The translations under genes were made by a program, and so were the position numbers. The notes beneath the pieces are model-generated. The model was not told where the DNA came from, did no database searches, and saw nothing but the letters and a program-made list of their open reading frames with translations. 64,000 nucleotides of DNA from Salvia splendens (lineage: Eukaryota > Streptophyta > Magnoliopsida > Lamiales > Lamiaceae), in contig NC_056048.1 of assembly GCF_004379255.2 (NCBI RefSeq), positions 16,577,197 through 16,641,196 of the forward strand, in the 5' to 3' direction. Positions 9,730 to 20,522 of the stretch are shown here, piece after piece. Positions within the stretch are counted from its first letter, which is position 1; each line of letters starts with the position of its first letter.

Positions 9730-11650
9730 TGTCACGCCCGCATTTTCTAAGGATAGAAAACACGGTTGATCGCGACTAGGGGAGGGTTAAAGAAGCGGGG
9801 AAGAAAGGGGAAAACAACACAAATCGACCATATCTCGAAACAAATGAAAATAGCTCGAATAAAATCAGAGTATCTCAATAATCAACAACTCAAAAATGAA
9901 TATTATCTCAGCGATACAAGAACTCAAAAGAATGACAACTACTCAGCGGAAGCATTTGAGAGAAGGAATATGCCACGTGTGAAGACATGACACATTTTAA
10001 ACACTTAAATTTCTTCAACGGTCTTGCTCAACATCCGCCGCACCTGTCACGCTCAACCTGCAAATTTAAAAAGAAATGCAGGGCTGAGTACTTGATGTAC
10101 CCAGTGAACACATGCCAAAATAATTTTCATAAAATATTGTGTCAGCATTTAAAAGTGAACTCGGGGTTTTATAAAAGACCAAGTCACCAAAACATTTTCT
10201 CGCTCAAAAGTATGGTTGCAGCCCATTTTTCTCTCTCCTCGTACCATATCTGAACCTCATATGTGAAACGAGAACGTGGCCACATTCTCGATCACTGGAC
10301 CGGCCAACTCGAAAGATAGCGCACGATCCCCTCTGTGTACACTAGCTTGAATAGGGACTCACTCCCTAGACAAACCCAAATTCGATTAAACTCATAACTT
10401 TTAGTAGGGACTCACTCCCCACTAGGGCAATCAGATAGGCACATCCTCAAAAACAAAATACGGCATGACACAATATATTTGAAATTTAATCACATAACTC
10501 GTACTTGAAATAAACTGCTTAGGACATAGTTCTTATTTAAAAAGAAAGCCCACCTCGTTCTCTTAATATTATTAACTTGAAAACTCTCACTTCGCCTTAC
10601 TCGCTTGCGAAAGAAAAACCTTTTGAAATAAAAATAAACTCATCAAACTCAAGAAAACATCTAATTAGAATGCATGGATCCTACGTGTGTACTCGTATTA
10701 TTCCTCATCGGCTATTCACACGTGTACTCCCTTTCAAGCATTCACAAACACAATTAAAAATTCTTATTTTAAAAGAAACCAACAACACACTCTCCTTCCT
10801 AAAAACTATCGGCTATTCTCTCTCTCTACTGAGTTCTTTCCCAAACATTGAACAGAAGTTTAAAACTCTACTTGAAACTCAGTACCCATCCACAAATAAA
10901 CCCCGTCGGCTCTCCCTCTCTCTCCCAGAATCGCTACACCGAAAGAATGAGAAAAAAAAATTAGAACTTCGTCGCTTGCTCCAAATCGCCGCTGCACCGG
11001 AGTCGACACCGCTGCTGACTCCGATTCGTCGCCCACAGAAGCTCCAGGTGTCGCCGCTGTCTCCGGCCGAACGGCAGTTGTCCCTCCTCCGTCTCTACCC
11101 TTCTTTCTTTCTCTCCGGTAGGTAAGTCTCCTCCCCCAAAACATTCAAATTCAAATTCTAATTCTAATTCTAATTCTAATTCTCTTAATCGATGTTGCTT
11201 TGATTATCAGGGATTATATTTTTCAGTTGAGACAGAGGGCTAAGGTGATTTAAAATTATCCTAAATGTATGCAAGGAATTTAATGCTAGGAATTGATCGG
11301 TGGTTACCTTCTTAGTCGGTAGAAAAACTCTCTTCTCCAACACGGTTCTTTCTCTAAATTTTAGTTCCCGATTTTTTCTTGGTATTGAATTTATGTTTAG
11401 AAAGATCGTGGAATTGATTGGATATATATATATATTTAGGCAAAACTGATAGATATTGATGGATTTGGTGGTTGGAGAGATTTTAGGGAGTGGAGATATG
11501 GGGAAATCGTTTGGTGATGGGGTTTGGAGAAATATATTTGACCAAGTAGTTGACTACAAATTTGAAATAAATAATTGATTTTTTTTGGGCTTCTCAAAAT
11601 TGGTCCCAACTAAAAGAAATAAAATGGGTATAAAAAGTTGGGGTGTTACG
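9730..11650 (-). mobile_element. Solo LTR of a Tekay-like gypsy element
   Basis: The insert begins TGTCACGCCCGC and ends GGGGTGTTACG. It is flanked by the 5-bp target duplication TTTAT (9725-9729 and 11651-11655). The matching place in the paralogous segment, around 13273, lacks the insert, so both boundaries are confirmed by an empty site. It carries the double-hairpin motif at 10057-10104 and the CACGATCCCCTCTGTGTACAC segment near 10323, as in the other LTRs. The GC-rich part 10895-11125 is CT-rich on the plus strand (antisense to the LTR) and ends in a splice-donor-like GGTAGGTAAGT. A 182-codon frame at 10577-11125 lies over it but has no recognisable domain. Confidence 0.85.
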
Positions 11651-11655
11651 TTTAT

Positions 11656-12732
11656 TTTTTAATTTAAAATTATTCGTAATTGTGTCTTCTTTTAATGATA
11701 TCGGTATAATCTGACCAATTGAATTTCTCCTCTTTCTTTCTCTGTAAGAGTCAATAGTGCTTCTCAAGATTTATTTCAGTTACTACTCAAAGTAAGGCAA
11801 AACAGAGGTATTATTTCGTATGGTCTTGTTTGTGGAGGAAGATTTTGTAACTTTTATAAAAATTGGTATTTCAAAGGGATTACTTATATAACTTTTGTAC
11901 GAAAATAACCTTAAATGTTTGGTGTATTCAAACTTGAAATACATATTGTATTACTTTGTAGACTATTAATTATTTGTATAACAGTGTTTGCTTCTTTTGT
12001 AGTATAAAATGTCAAGATTTGAAGGAGAAGCTTCATCAAGTTTTACCTTTAGTGTGCAGTCGAAGATATCTGCATTCATGTAAACAAGAACTTCAGTCAA
12101 AGTGGATTAGTAAGATCTTAAAATTACTACTCCATTTCTCTTATTGTAATGCTGATTATTAAAATATTGTTCATTGAAATAATGATACGATTTTAATTTT
12201 TTAATTTTTATTACTATATAGATACTGCCGTTTGATTTTCTGCCAAGTGAGGTGTGTTTAATCCCTAGAGAGTCCAAAATAATGATGTATTCTACATTTC
12301 AATGGAAAGTTGTAATACCCCACTCAAATTAACGTCAATAAACGTTTATAGAGTAAATGAATATATGAAAGCAAGTAATATTTTAAACTCCTATGTTTCG
12401 TTGTATTAAAATTCTTGATGGGTTTTAATTGATAGTTAAGTGCCAATGTGAAACGAATTTTGATCAAGAACTTTGATGTGCAAGAAGAAGATACATGAAG
12501 TGATAAAATAATTGTCCATGTGCATTTATAAATCAGATGGATATTAAATGTTCATTTACAAAATATAGTCATTTCTCTTCAAATGAGATATGTACTAATT
12601 GTATTTAATTTACGGTGTTACAAAAACGAGCTAAAGCTTCTTCGCAAAGCTCGTATTCTATCTCCAGGAAACCCCAACTTCCTACAAATGATGGGACAAG
12701 TCAGAACGACAGTGCAATAATAATACTGTAAC
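11656..12732 (+). repeat. Duplicated unique block, copy A
   Basis: This block is repeated at 13276-14347 with a few percent divergence. Both copies contain a T-rich tract ending TTCTTTTGTAG followed by a 24-codon frame starting MSRF (copy A) or MSTF (copy B). That arrangement resembles a splice acceptor and a small exon. The frame is too short to call a gene. A hairpin-capable string (ACGAGCT...AGCTCGT) lies at about 12626. The block ends in the target duplication GTAAC of gypsy 1. Confidence 0.75.
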
Positions 12733-12893
12733 TATCACGACCACAACTCCCTAGTGATAGCGAGCGCAGCTATAACGTGACTAAAATAGTCTCAAATAGA
12801 AAGGATCAACATAAGGGATATGTCAAACTCAAAACATTAATTTCGTACATAGTCAAAATAAAATCAGAGTATAATGACAGGGTTCATAATTCC
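12733..12893 (-). mobile_element. 161-bp fragment of the gypsy 1 LTR terminus
   Basis: TATCACGACCACAACTCCC and the following 150 bases match the outer end of the gypsy 1 LTR (14348-14520). They are preceded by the same GTAAC target sequence. The fragment stops abruptly at 12893, where the 95-bp array of copy B begins. The segment was therefore duplicated together with the edge of the already inserted retrotransposon. Confidence 0.85.
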
Positions 12894-13180
12894 TCGGTTG
12901 TTTTGGGGGAAATTTTAAGGGACTTCCCAACGATTTATTATTTTAATAATATATAATTAATCTATCTATTTATACTATACTTAAAAGCTCGGTTGTTTTG
13001 GGGGGAATTTTAAGGGACTTCCCAACGATTTATTATTTTAATAATATATAATTAATCTATCTATTTATACTATACTTAAAAGCTCGGTTGTTTTGGGGGG
13101 AATTTTAAGGGACTTCCCCCCTGATTTATTATTTTAATAATGTATAATTGATACATCAAATTGTTTCTAATATCACTTTT
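12894..13180 (+). repeat. Three 95-bp tandem repeat units, copy B
   Basis: Units start at about 12894, 12990 and 13085, with the same content as the array at 9446 but three units instead of two. The downstream sequence (TTGTTTCTAATATCACTTTTTGG and on) also matches copy A. Confidence 0.8.
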
Positions 13181-14347
13181 TGGTTGTACTATAAAATTTG
13201 GTTGTTCATTATTTCTCATTTTTACATTTGTATTCCGTTTTAGTTTTAGAGTCAAAATATCTTTTGTTTTTTATTTTTTAATTTATAATTATTCATAATT
13301 ATGTCTTCTTTTAATGATATCGGTATAATCTGACCAATTGAATTTCTCCTCTTTCTTTCTCTGTAAGAGTCAATAGTACTTCTCAAGATTTATTTCAGTT
13401 ACTACTCAAAGTAAGGCAAAACAGAGATATTATTTCGTATGGTTTTGTTTGTGGAGGAAGATTTTGTATTGTTTATAAAAATTTGGTATTTCAGAGTGAT
13501 CTTATATAACTTTTGTACGAAAATAATCTTAAATGTTTGGTGTATTCAAACTTGAAATACATATTGTATTACTTTGTAGACTATTAATTATTTGTATAAC
13601 AGTGTTTGCTTCTTTTGTAGTATAAAATGTCAACATTTGAAGGAGAAGCTTCATCTAGTTTTACCTTTAGTGTGCAGCCGAAGATATCTGCATTCATGTA
13701 AACAAGAACTTCAGTCAAAGTGGATTAGTAAGATTTTAAAATTACTACTCTATTTCTCTTATTGTAATGCTGATTATTAAAATATTGTTCATTGAAATAA
13801 TGATTTGATTTTAATTTTTTAATTTTTATTACTATATAGATAGCCGCTTGATTTTCTGCCAAGTGATGTGTGTTTAATCCCTAGAGAGTCCGAAATAATG
13901 ATGTATTCTACTCCATTTCAATGGAAAGTCGTAATACCCTACTCAAATTAATGTCATTAAACGTTTATAGAGTAAATGAATGTATGAAAGCAAGTAGTAT
14001 TTTAAACTCCTATGTTTCGTTATATTAAAATCCCTGATGGTTTTAATTGATAGTTAAGCGTCAATGTGAAACGAATTTTGATCAAGAACTTTGATGTGCA
14101 TGAAGATACATGAAGTGATAAAATAATTGTCCATGTGCATTTATAAATCAGATAGATATGAAATGTTCATTTACAAAATATAGTCATTTCTCTTCAAATG
14201 AGAAATGTACTAATTGTATTTAATTTACGATGTTACAAAAACGAGCTAAAGCTTCTTCGCAAAGCTAATATTCTATCTCCAGGAAACCCCAACTTCCTAC
14301 AATTGATGGGACAAGTCAGAACGACAGTGCAATAATAATACAGTAAC
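13181..14347 (+). repeat. Duplicated unique block, copy B, with the empty insertion site
   Basis: This is the counterpart of 9636-9729 joined to 11651-12732. Near 13270 it reads straight through TTTTTTATTTTTTAATTT where copy A carries the solo LTR. It ends at GTAAC (14343-14347), the left target duplication of gypsy 1. Confidence 0.8.
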
Positions 14348-16109
14348 TGTCACGACCATAACTCCCTAGTAATAGCGAGCGCAGCTATAATGTGACTAAA
14401 ATAGTCTCAAATAGAAAGGATCAACATAAGCAATAAGTCAAACTCAAAACATTAATTCTGAAAGTGAAAATGGTACATAGTCAAAATAAAATCAGAGTAT
14501 AATGACATGGTTCATAATTCCTAGTACATAATCTTGTTGCAGCGGAAGAGTCCAAGACAAAATAGTACGTATGAAGACATACTACTTTGGGCTACCTAAC
14601 TACTTATTAATGGTCATTTCCCAACACCTTCGCCTCCTCGTACACGTTCAACCTGCACGTTAGAAAAGAAACATGCAGGGCTGAGTACTTGATATACTCA
14701 GTGAGCATAGTGCCAAAAATAAGTTCCATTTAATTTGTCAGCTACAGTTGAGTGAACACGTGGTTTTTATTTAAAAAAGGTCTGAGTCACTAAATTCCTT
14801 TCATTTCATAAAATTGATTGCGCAATCGGTCACTGGACCGGCCAACTCGAAAGCTAGCACACAGTCCCCATATGTGTACACTAGTTCGAGTAGGGTTTGC
14901 GACCCTACTGGGACCCGAATTCGATTTAACATGATTGGCATTGCCAAGCAGACAGGTAATCGTAAAAGCAAAACATGGCATGACAAACATATTTATAAAA
15001 GATTCACATTTTCATACTAAAATCACGTTTTGAAAAGAATGCCCACCTGATATGCTTATTCCTCAATTTAATTACTCGTGTTAGCCTCGTTTTGCCCTCG
15101 GGAAAAATTCCCTTTAAACATAAATAGTATAGTACACTAATTAGTACTTGAACTATTTCTCCTTAGAAAGAATGCATGCACCCTATGGCATAACACCTAT
15201 ATATTTATTCTTGTCTCATAGGATCTCTAGTCCTTTCTCGAGCTTCACTAAGTGATAGGATTTATTTATTCACTTCAGCTAAATCCAGAAAAATTTTATT
15301 ATCTCAAACAAATAATCACTTGGGCACTTATTAAATAAAATATAGATTCTTGGAAAATCCCTTTTTAAATCTTTTCTTTGAATTTTCTTAAGGCTGCCCA
15401 TGGTGTTGTGGGGCGACGCCGGTCGACTTTCGCATCTCCAACTTCAATATTTTCTTTCCTCGGAACTTAACAAATTATTCGGAAAAATTAATTAATTGAG
15501 CTCCAACTCAATATTTTCCATCTTCGGGAACTCAGTAATTTATTCGAGAATTAATTAATCAACTTTCGAGTTCTAAGCTCGTCTCCATAATTAATTCTAG
15601 TCCAAGTAATCTAATCGGCTCAACCAAATTAATTTAGTAGACCCAAGCTTAGTCCATTAATTAAATTCCGATCCAATCATAAAATAAATCTCAGTCCAAC
15701 AGGAAATTCTCGCCCCAAATTATTAATTCGTAGGCCATCTTAATTAATTCATCTCAAGCCCAACTAATTAAATTACGTAGTCCAACTTTAACTCCTTAGA
15801 AACCCCTAGGTCCATAATTAGAACCTAGTCTTCTTGATTTGGGTAGTCCTTCTACACGAGAATTGGCCTAATTAATTAATTGGAACAACCCCATCAATTA
15901 AATACTCCAGCCCCAACATCTTATTTAGGCAACCCACTCACCTTATCCTTTTATTAACTAACTTGGCCCAAACAATAAATCTCTTGGCCCATGTATGAAT
16001 TTAATTAGAGTGGCCCAACATCTAATGTACTTTACTTCTTAGCCCAATTAAACTCATCAAAGAGGGGCAGCCTCTGTACTCAACAGTCCCCTTCTCTTTC
16101 TCTCTATCT

Positions 16110-16660
16110 ATGCTCTTATCCCAAAATCAAACAACGAACTGTATGACACTCTTCTTCTCCGGCGAAATCACCGTCAATTGGGTCGCCGGGTTCCAGCGGC
16201 CTCCTCCTCCTCCCTCCGTCATTCACTCCCCTCTCCGGGGAAGTAACGCCCGGTCCGGCTGGAGAAACCGGCGGGGTCTTCTGCAGGGGAGAACCGCCTT
16301 CTGCCGAACTTCAATTCGGCGGAGTTACACTGTAGTTTTTTTGCGTCTTCCGGCGAATCCACCAACAGGGAGAGGGCCTCGACTCCTTTTCCTTCTTCCC
16401 CGGCGTCGCTCTTAGGCGGACAGCCGTCGCCGGTGGCCAGCGATACGCTCCTCCTCTTTCGCTGCTGCCGGCGATCTGTACCAGCTCTCTCTCTCCCTGC
16501 CGAGTTCTCCGGGAGGCAGCGACTCCTGCCCGCTCTCGATCTTCCCTCGACGGTGCCGACACCAGCCCCCGCCCCGCGCTGCTGCTCCAGCGGCGCCTTC
16601 GTTCCAGCCCGACCTCCGGAACCCCGTCATTAGCCGGTCATCTCCGGGCAGCCCCAATCT
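16110..16660 (+). other. GC-rich, CT-rich 5'-UTR-like block in the LTR, antisense to the element
   Basis: The plus strand reads like a plant gene leader: CTCTTTCTCTCTATC, then a Pro/Arg/Ser-rich low-complexity stretch rich in CCGGCG. It is followed by a T-rich tract near 16670-16690. Short frames on both strands have no domain. The partner LTR carries the same block at 48455-49030 with substitutions that do not look coding. I see no protein; antisense promoter activity is possible. Confidence 0.45.
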
Positions 16661-16998
16661 AAGCTAAGTTCTTTTTTTGTTTTTTTTTTCTATTACTTGG
16701 TTTAGGCAGCAGTGGGAGTTGGTAAAATCGTTTGATGTGGAGAGCATCGTAAACTAAATGTTGGCACTACTGATTTTCGATGTTTGTTTTTTCTTGAAAA
16801 CTCCCTATGTTCTTGTTCTATTATGGTGGTTGTACTACATGATGCAAAGGAGGGTATGGTGGTGTTTACCTATTGTAGTTGGGACTGAGATTTCTGATCC
16901 TTGGAACCACCGTAGCTCCTCTTGCTCTTTCTCACTCTCAACTCTAAACTTGGTTGATTTGAAGTGTGTAAGAGTGAAGTTTGATGTGTGTGAAGGGG

Positions 16999-17008
16999 TT
17001 TATATAGG
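16999..17008 (-). promoter_or_regulatory. TATA box of the gypsy 1 3' LTR
   Basis: CCTATATAAA on the minus strand, followed by a CT/CA-rich leader (CCCCTTCACACACATC). It lies about 345 bp from the outer start of the LTR, which suits a U3 promoter. It is conserved in the partner LTR at 49366-49375. Confidence 0.6.
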
Positions 17009-17129
17009 CAAAACTTGGTGTACTTTGGGGAATTAAATGGGGTTGATCCTCATTTGTTTTCATACATAGCATATCCTCTTATTTGATCTCTTTGTAGTAC
17101 CATTAGTTAAGGAGTTTTGGTGGTATTTG

Positions 17130-17261
17130 TAGTACTAGGTACTTAGCTAATAACTCTCATTTGTTTGGATTTGTAGTACTAGGTACTTGGCTAATAACTC
17201 TCATTTGTTTGGATTTGTAGTACTAGGTACTTGGCTAATAACTCTCATTTGTTTGGATTTG
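17130..17261. repeat. Three 44-bp tandem repeats in the U3 of the 3' LTR
   Basis: Three head-to-tail copies of a 44-bp unit starting TAGTACTAGGTACTT occupy 17130-17173, 17174-17217 and 17218-17261. The partner LTR has two copies (49497-49584) plus a shorter partial duplication. The position upstream of the TATA box suits an enhancer-like array. Confidence 0.85.
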
Positions 17262-17352
17262 TCTTGCTCTCTTTGGTGAGGCATTTGTCTCCAATGGTTA
17301 AAGGAGAGTTGTCATTTTTCCTCAAATGGCTTTTAAAGGAGAGGGTGTTACA

Positions 17353-17368
17353 TTCTACCCTCCTTAAT
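17353..17368 (-). promoter_or_regulatory. Polypurine tract of gypsy 1
   Basis: ATTAAGGAGGGTAGAA on the minus strand abuts the 3' LTR start TGTAACACC. Upstream of it is GACGAAATTTTC, the sequence normally seen before the polypurine tract of Tekay/Del-type elements. It would prime plus-strand synthesis. Confidence 0.75.
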
Positions 17369-18900
17369 GAAAATTTCGTCCTGAAATTTGCTTACGTCAA
17401 ACAAAAAGCTCTGGGTACTTCTCTTTCATCTTGTCTTCTAGTTTCCATGTAGCTTCCTTGTTATGATAGAATAGAGTAATTGTGTAATCGACAAACGAAA
17501 GAACGTAAGGAGACACAGAATTTACGTGGTTCGCCAATTGGCTACATCCACGGGCAGGAACGGAGAACAAATTGTATTATGACTGCAGTTACAGATTTCA
17601 GATCTAGGATCACGATAACAGAATTATGTGCTCTACTCACATATAAATAGGCACAGATCCTATCCTAATTCGGAAACATAATCATATCCCAATTAGGAAA
17701 TATAATCCTATCACAATTAGGAAACAAATTCAAGGCATACTAACATTCCTCATGGCCATAATGTTTCCATAGAACTTTCATTGTTACAAAAGATTTATCC
17801 CTCAATTCTTTTATCTTCCGATCCACGATTGCCTCTGGTTTCTCTTCATAGCTCAAATCTGGTGCTAACACCATTTCTTCTTGGTGAACTATGTGTTTGG
17901 GGTCGAACACATATTTCCTCAATGGTGAGACATGAAAAACATTGACACATGAAAAACATTACTACACAGGATCGACTTCTTCTAGTATTTCATAGGGTCT
18001 GATAAAACACGGTCTTAGCTTGCCCTTGACGCCGAATCTCGTAATCCCTTTAGACGGGGATACCTTCAGAAAAACCTTGTCTCCCGCCATGAACTGCAGA
18101 TCAGTTCGGCGAACATCTGCGTAAGACTTTTGCCTGTCTTGAGCTTCCTTGATTCTTTCTCGGATCTGTCGGACAATTTCTATCATCTCTTCTATAGGTT
18201 CTAGTCCAAGAATCTTTCTCTCACCGACTTCATCCCAGTACAGTGGTGACCTACATTTCTTCCCATACAGTGCCTCCTATGGGGCCATATTTATAGTTGC
18301 TTGATAGTTGTTGTTGTGAGCAAACTCTATAAGTGGTAGTACTGGCTCCCAGCTCCCTCCACGGTCGAGTACTATGCATCTCAACATATCCTCCAATGTC
18401 TGGATCGTCCTTTCAGACTGCCCGTCCGTCTGTGGATGGAATGCGGTACTGAAATTTAACCGGGTGCCTAGCTCTCGCTGCAGGCTTATCCAAAATCTGG
18501 AAGTAAACTTTGAATCATGATCTGAAGTGATCGTTACCGGTACCCCATGTAAACGTATGATCTCCTGCACATAGATCTGGACTAACTTGTCCGATCCATA
18601 CATGATACGGATTGGTATAAGGTGAGCAGTTTTGGTGAGGCGATCTATAATCACCCAGATGGCAGTATTTCCTCGTAGGGACTTTGGCAGTCCCGTCACA
18701 AAATCCATCGTGATATGTTCCCATTTCCATTTTGGAATTTCCAGGGGCTGCAGCTTCCCATAGGATCGTTGATGTAGAGTCTTCACTTGCCGACATGTCA
18801 GGCATCTTTCTACGATCGACGCTATGCTCCTCTTCATGCCATTCCACCAAAATTGTTTTCTTCATATCTTGGTACATTTTTGTGCTCCTGGGTGAGCAGT
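17369..18900 (-). pseudogene. Integrase and chromodomain end of gypsy 1 pol (broken)
   Basis: Translation of the minus strand gives, in several frames, the HHCC finger tail (ERCLTCRQVK), the integrase core with TMDFVTGLP, SDHDSKF and DGQSERT (the D,D-35-E triad is present; the usual SDRD reads SDHD), the WDEVGERK linker, the GDKVFLKVSP segment and a chromodomain start (KVLWKHYGHEE). Breaks: a frame change near 18840; a stop after NMAP near 18277, where relatives have Tyr; loss of about 20 residues after EEVDPV (17962), with a small repeat of CATGAAAAACATT; and a copia-like solo LTR inserted in the chromodomain. The intact-frame relative is at 53562-54770. It would have inserted the cDNA, with targeting by the chromodomain. 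Confidence 0.88.
17459..17745. mobile_element. Solo LTR, probably Ty1/copia-like, inside the integrase gene
   Basis: The 287-bp insert has TGTTA...TAACA ends and is flanked by the 5-bp direct repeat TTCCT (17454-17458 and 17746-17750). It contains ACGTGGTTCGCC with CCACGGGCAGG, an arrangement common in plant copia LTRs. Removing it restores the chromodomain reading order seen in gypsy 2. Part of it (17550 onward) reappears at 32563-32764 at the start of the 15-kb duplicate. Confidence 0.82.
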
Positions 18901-20522
18901 GTATAGTGTTTCTTGTGTTTCACTCATTATCTCATTTCTAAGTGTCTCATCATTGGGCAAATGAAATCTTCTTTCAAAAGTGAGGGCGTTATCTGCCTCT
19001 TCGCGGTAACTTTCTTCTTTCCCCGTCCTCACTCTCAGACGGATTTTCTCTAATGCTTCATCACATCTTTGAGCCTCAACGATTCTGGCCCTTAGGTCCG
19101 GTTCAATATCCAAGGTGGCGATCCTACTTTCTACCGTTTCCGGTGCCCTTACTACTTCCAATCGCATCTTACGAAACTCTCGTATCAGATCTTCATCATG
19201 TGTGAGAAAAGTGGCCAAATGGGGTGTAGCCTTCCTGTTCAAGGCGTCTGCCACTACGTTTGCCTTTCCTGGATGGTAATTTATACCACAGTCATACTCT
19301 TTTACTAATTCGAGCCATCTGCGTTGTCGCATGTTCAGATCCTTTGCTCAAAGAAGTACTTGAGGCTTTTGTGATCCGTGAAGATTTCGCATCGAACTCC
19401 GTAGAGATGATGTCTCCAAATCTTCAACACATGTACCACTGCCGCCAATTTCAGGTCGTGTGTTGGGTAGTTTAACTCGTACGGCCTTAACTGGCGTGAT
19501 GCGTGTGAAATCACCTTGCTATTCTGCATCAACATGCATCCGAGTCCGATCTTTGATGCATCTGTATACACCACATAACCTGTTCCCGGTTCTGGCACGG
19601 CTAGGGCTGGTGCGGTGGTCAACTTTTCTTTTAACAGCTGGAAACTTGCTTCACATTCCGGTGTCCAATTGACTTTAACTCATTTCTTGAGTTGTTGAGT
19701 CAATGGTCTTGCTATTTTAGAAAATCCCTCAATAAATCTTCGGTAGTATCCGGCCAATCCTGAGGAACTCCGAATTTCATTGGGTGTCGTTGGTGACTGC
19801 CAATGTTGTACTGCTTCTACTTTGGAAGGGTCTACTCGGATCCCTTCTGCCGTCACTATGTGTCCAAGGATATTTACTTTGCTAAGCCAGAACTCACACT
19901 TGCTAAACTTGGCATAGAGCTTTTCGGCTCTTAACGTCTCCAAAGTGTTCCTCAATTGTTCCTCGTGTTCTTTCTCATTCTTCGAGTAGATGAGCACATC
20001 GTCTATAAAGACTTGGACGAACTTGTCCAGGTATGGGTGGAACACGCGGTTCATTAGATTCATGAACACAACTGGGGCATTGGTAAGCCCAAAATGCATT
20101 ACAGTGAACTCGTAATGGCCATATCTGGTGCGGAATGCAGTTTTGGGTATATCGTCCTGTCGGACCTTCAGTTGGTGATAAATTGATCTCAAGTCCGTTT
20201 TTTGAGATCACACCGGCTCCTCGAAGTTAGACAATTAGATCATTAGTCCTTGGTAGAGAGTACTTGTTCTTGAGTGTCAACTTTGATCAACTCTCGGTAG
20301 TCAATACACATTCTCAATGTTCGATCTTTCTTCTTATAAGAAGAGTACTGGTGCGCTCAATGGTGATACACTGGGTCGGATGAAACCCAGGTCTACTAGT
20401 TCTTGTAACTGGATCTTAAGTTCTCCTAACTCATTAAGCACCATTCTATATAGTGATTGAGATAATGTGGTTGATCTAAGCCATCCATTGATTAATTTAT
20501 TTTGTCTGACTAGTGAAGCCAT
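18901..20522 (-). pseudogene. Reverse transcriptase and RNase H of gypsy 1 pol (broken)
   Basis: Fragments in order on the minus strand: 20522-20334 (RT start, ending [17 protein letters not shown]), 20192-19680 (RT fingers and palm, with YHQLKV, the catalytic FIDDVLIYS and [10 protein letters not shown]), 19622-19335 (RNase H, with [10 protein letters not shown] and [10 protein letters not shown]) and 19332-18862 (end of RNase H and linker, with [19 protein letters not shown]). Stops and small indels separate them, and the RT stretch between 20334 and 20192 is degenerate. The family (Tekay/Del chromovirus) normally has one continuous polyprotein. The duplicate at 33599-35542 shares the major breaks, so these arose before the duplication. 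Confidence 0.9.

Larger units (their letters stand above)
14348..17352 (-). mobile_element. 3' LTR of gypsy 1
   Basis: It is 3005 bp with TG...CA ends. On the element's strand it begins TGTAACACCCTCTCC and ends GTTATGGTCGTGACA. A TATA box on the minus strand at 16999-17008 gives a U3 of about 350 bp. It has a GC-rich block at 16110-16660 and the double-hairpin motif at 14652-14701. The partner LTR (24089-25743 plus 48321-49700) is 3035 bp and similar but clearly diverged, for example in U3 repeat number, so the insertion is not recent. Confidence 0.88.

Noticed and set aside
10577..11125. 182-codon plus-strand frame
   Set aside because: Antisense inside the solo LTR, no recognised domain, composition explained by the CT-rich block.
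12626..12660. Hairpin ACGAGCT...AGCTCGT as a Helitron 3' end
   Set aside because: No CTRR terminus follows within the expected distance in either copy.
17130..17261. 44-bp repeats as a CRISPR array
   Set aside because: Directly adjoining units without spacers in a plant LTR.
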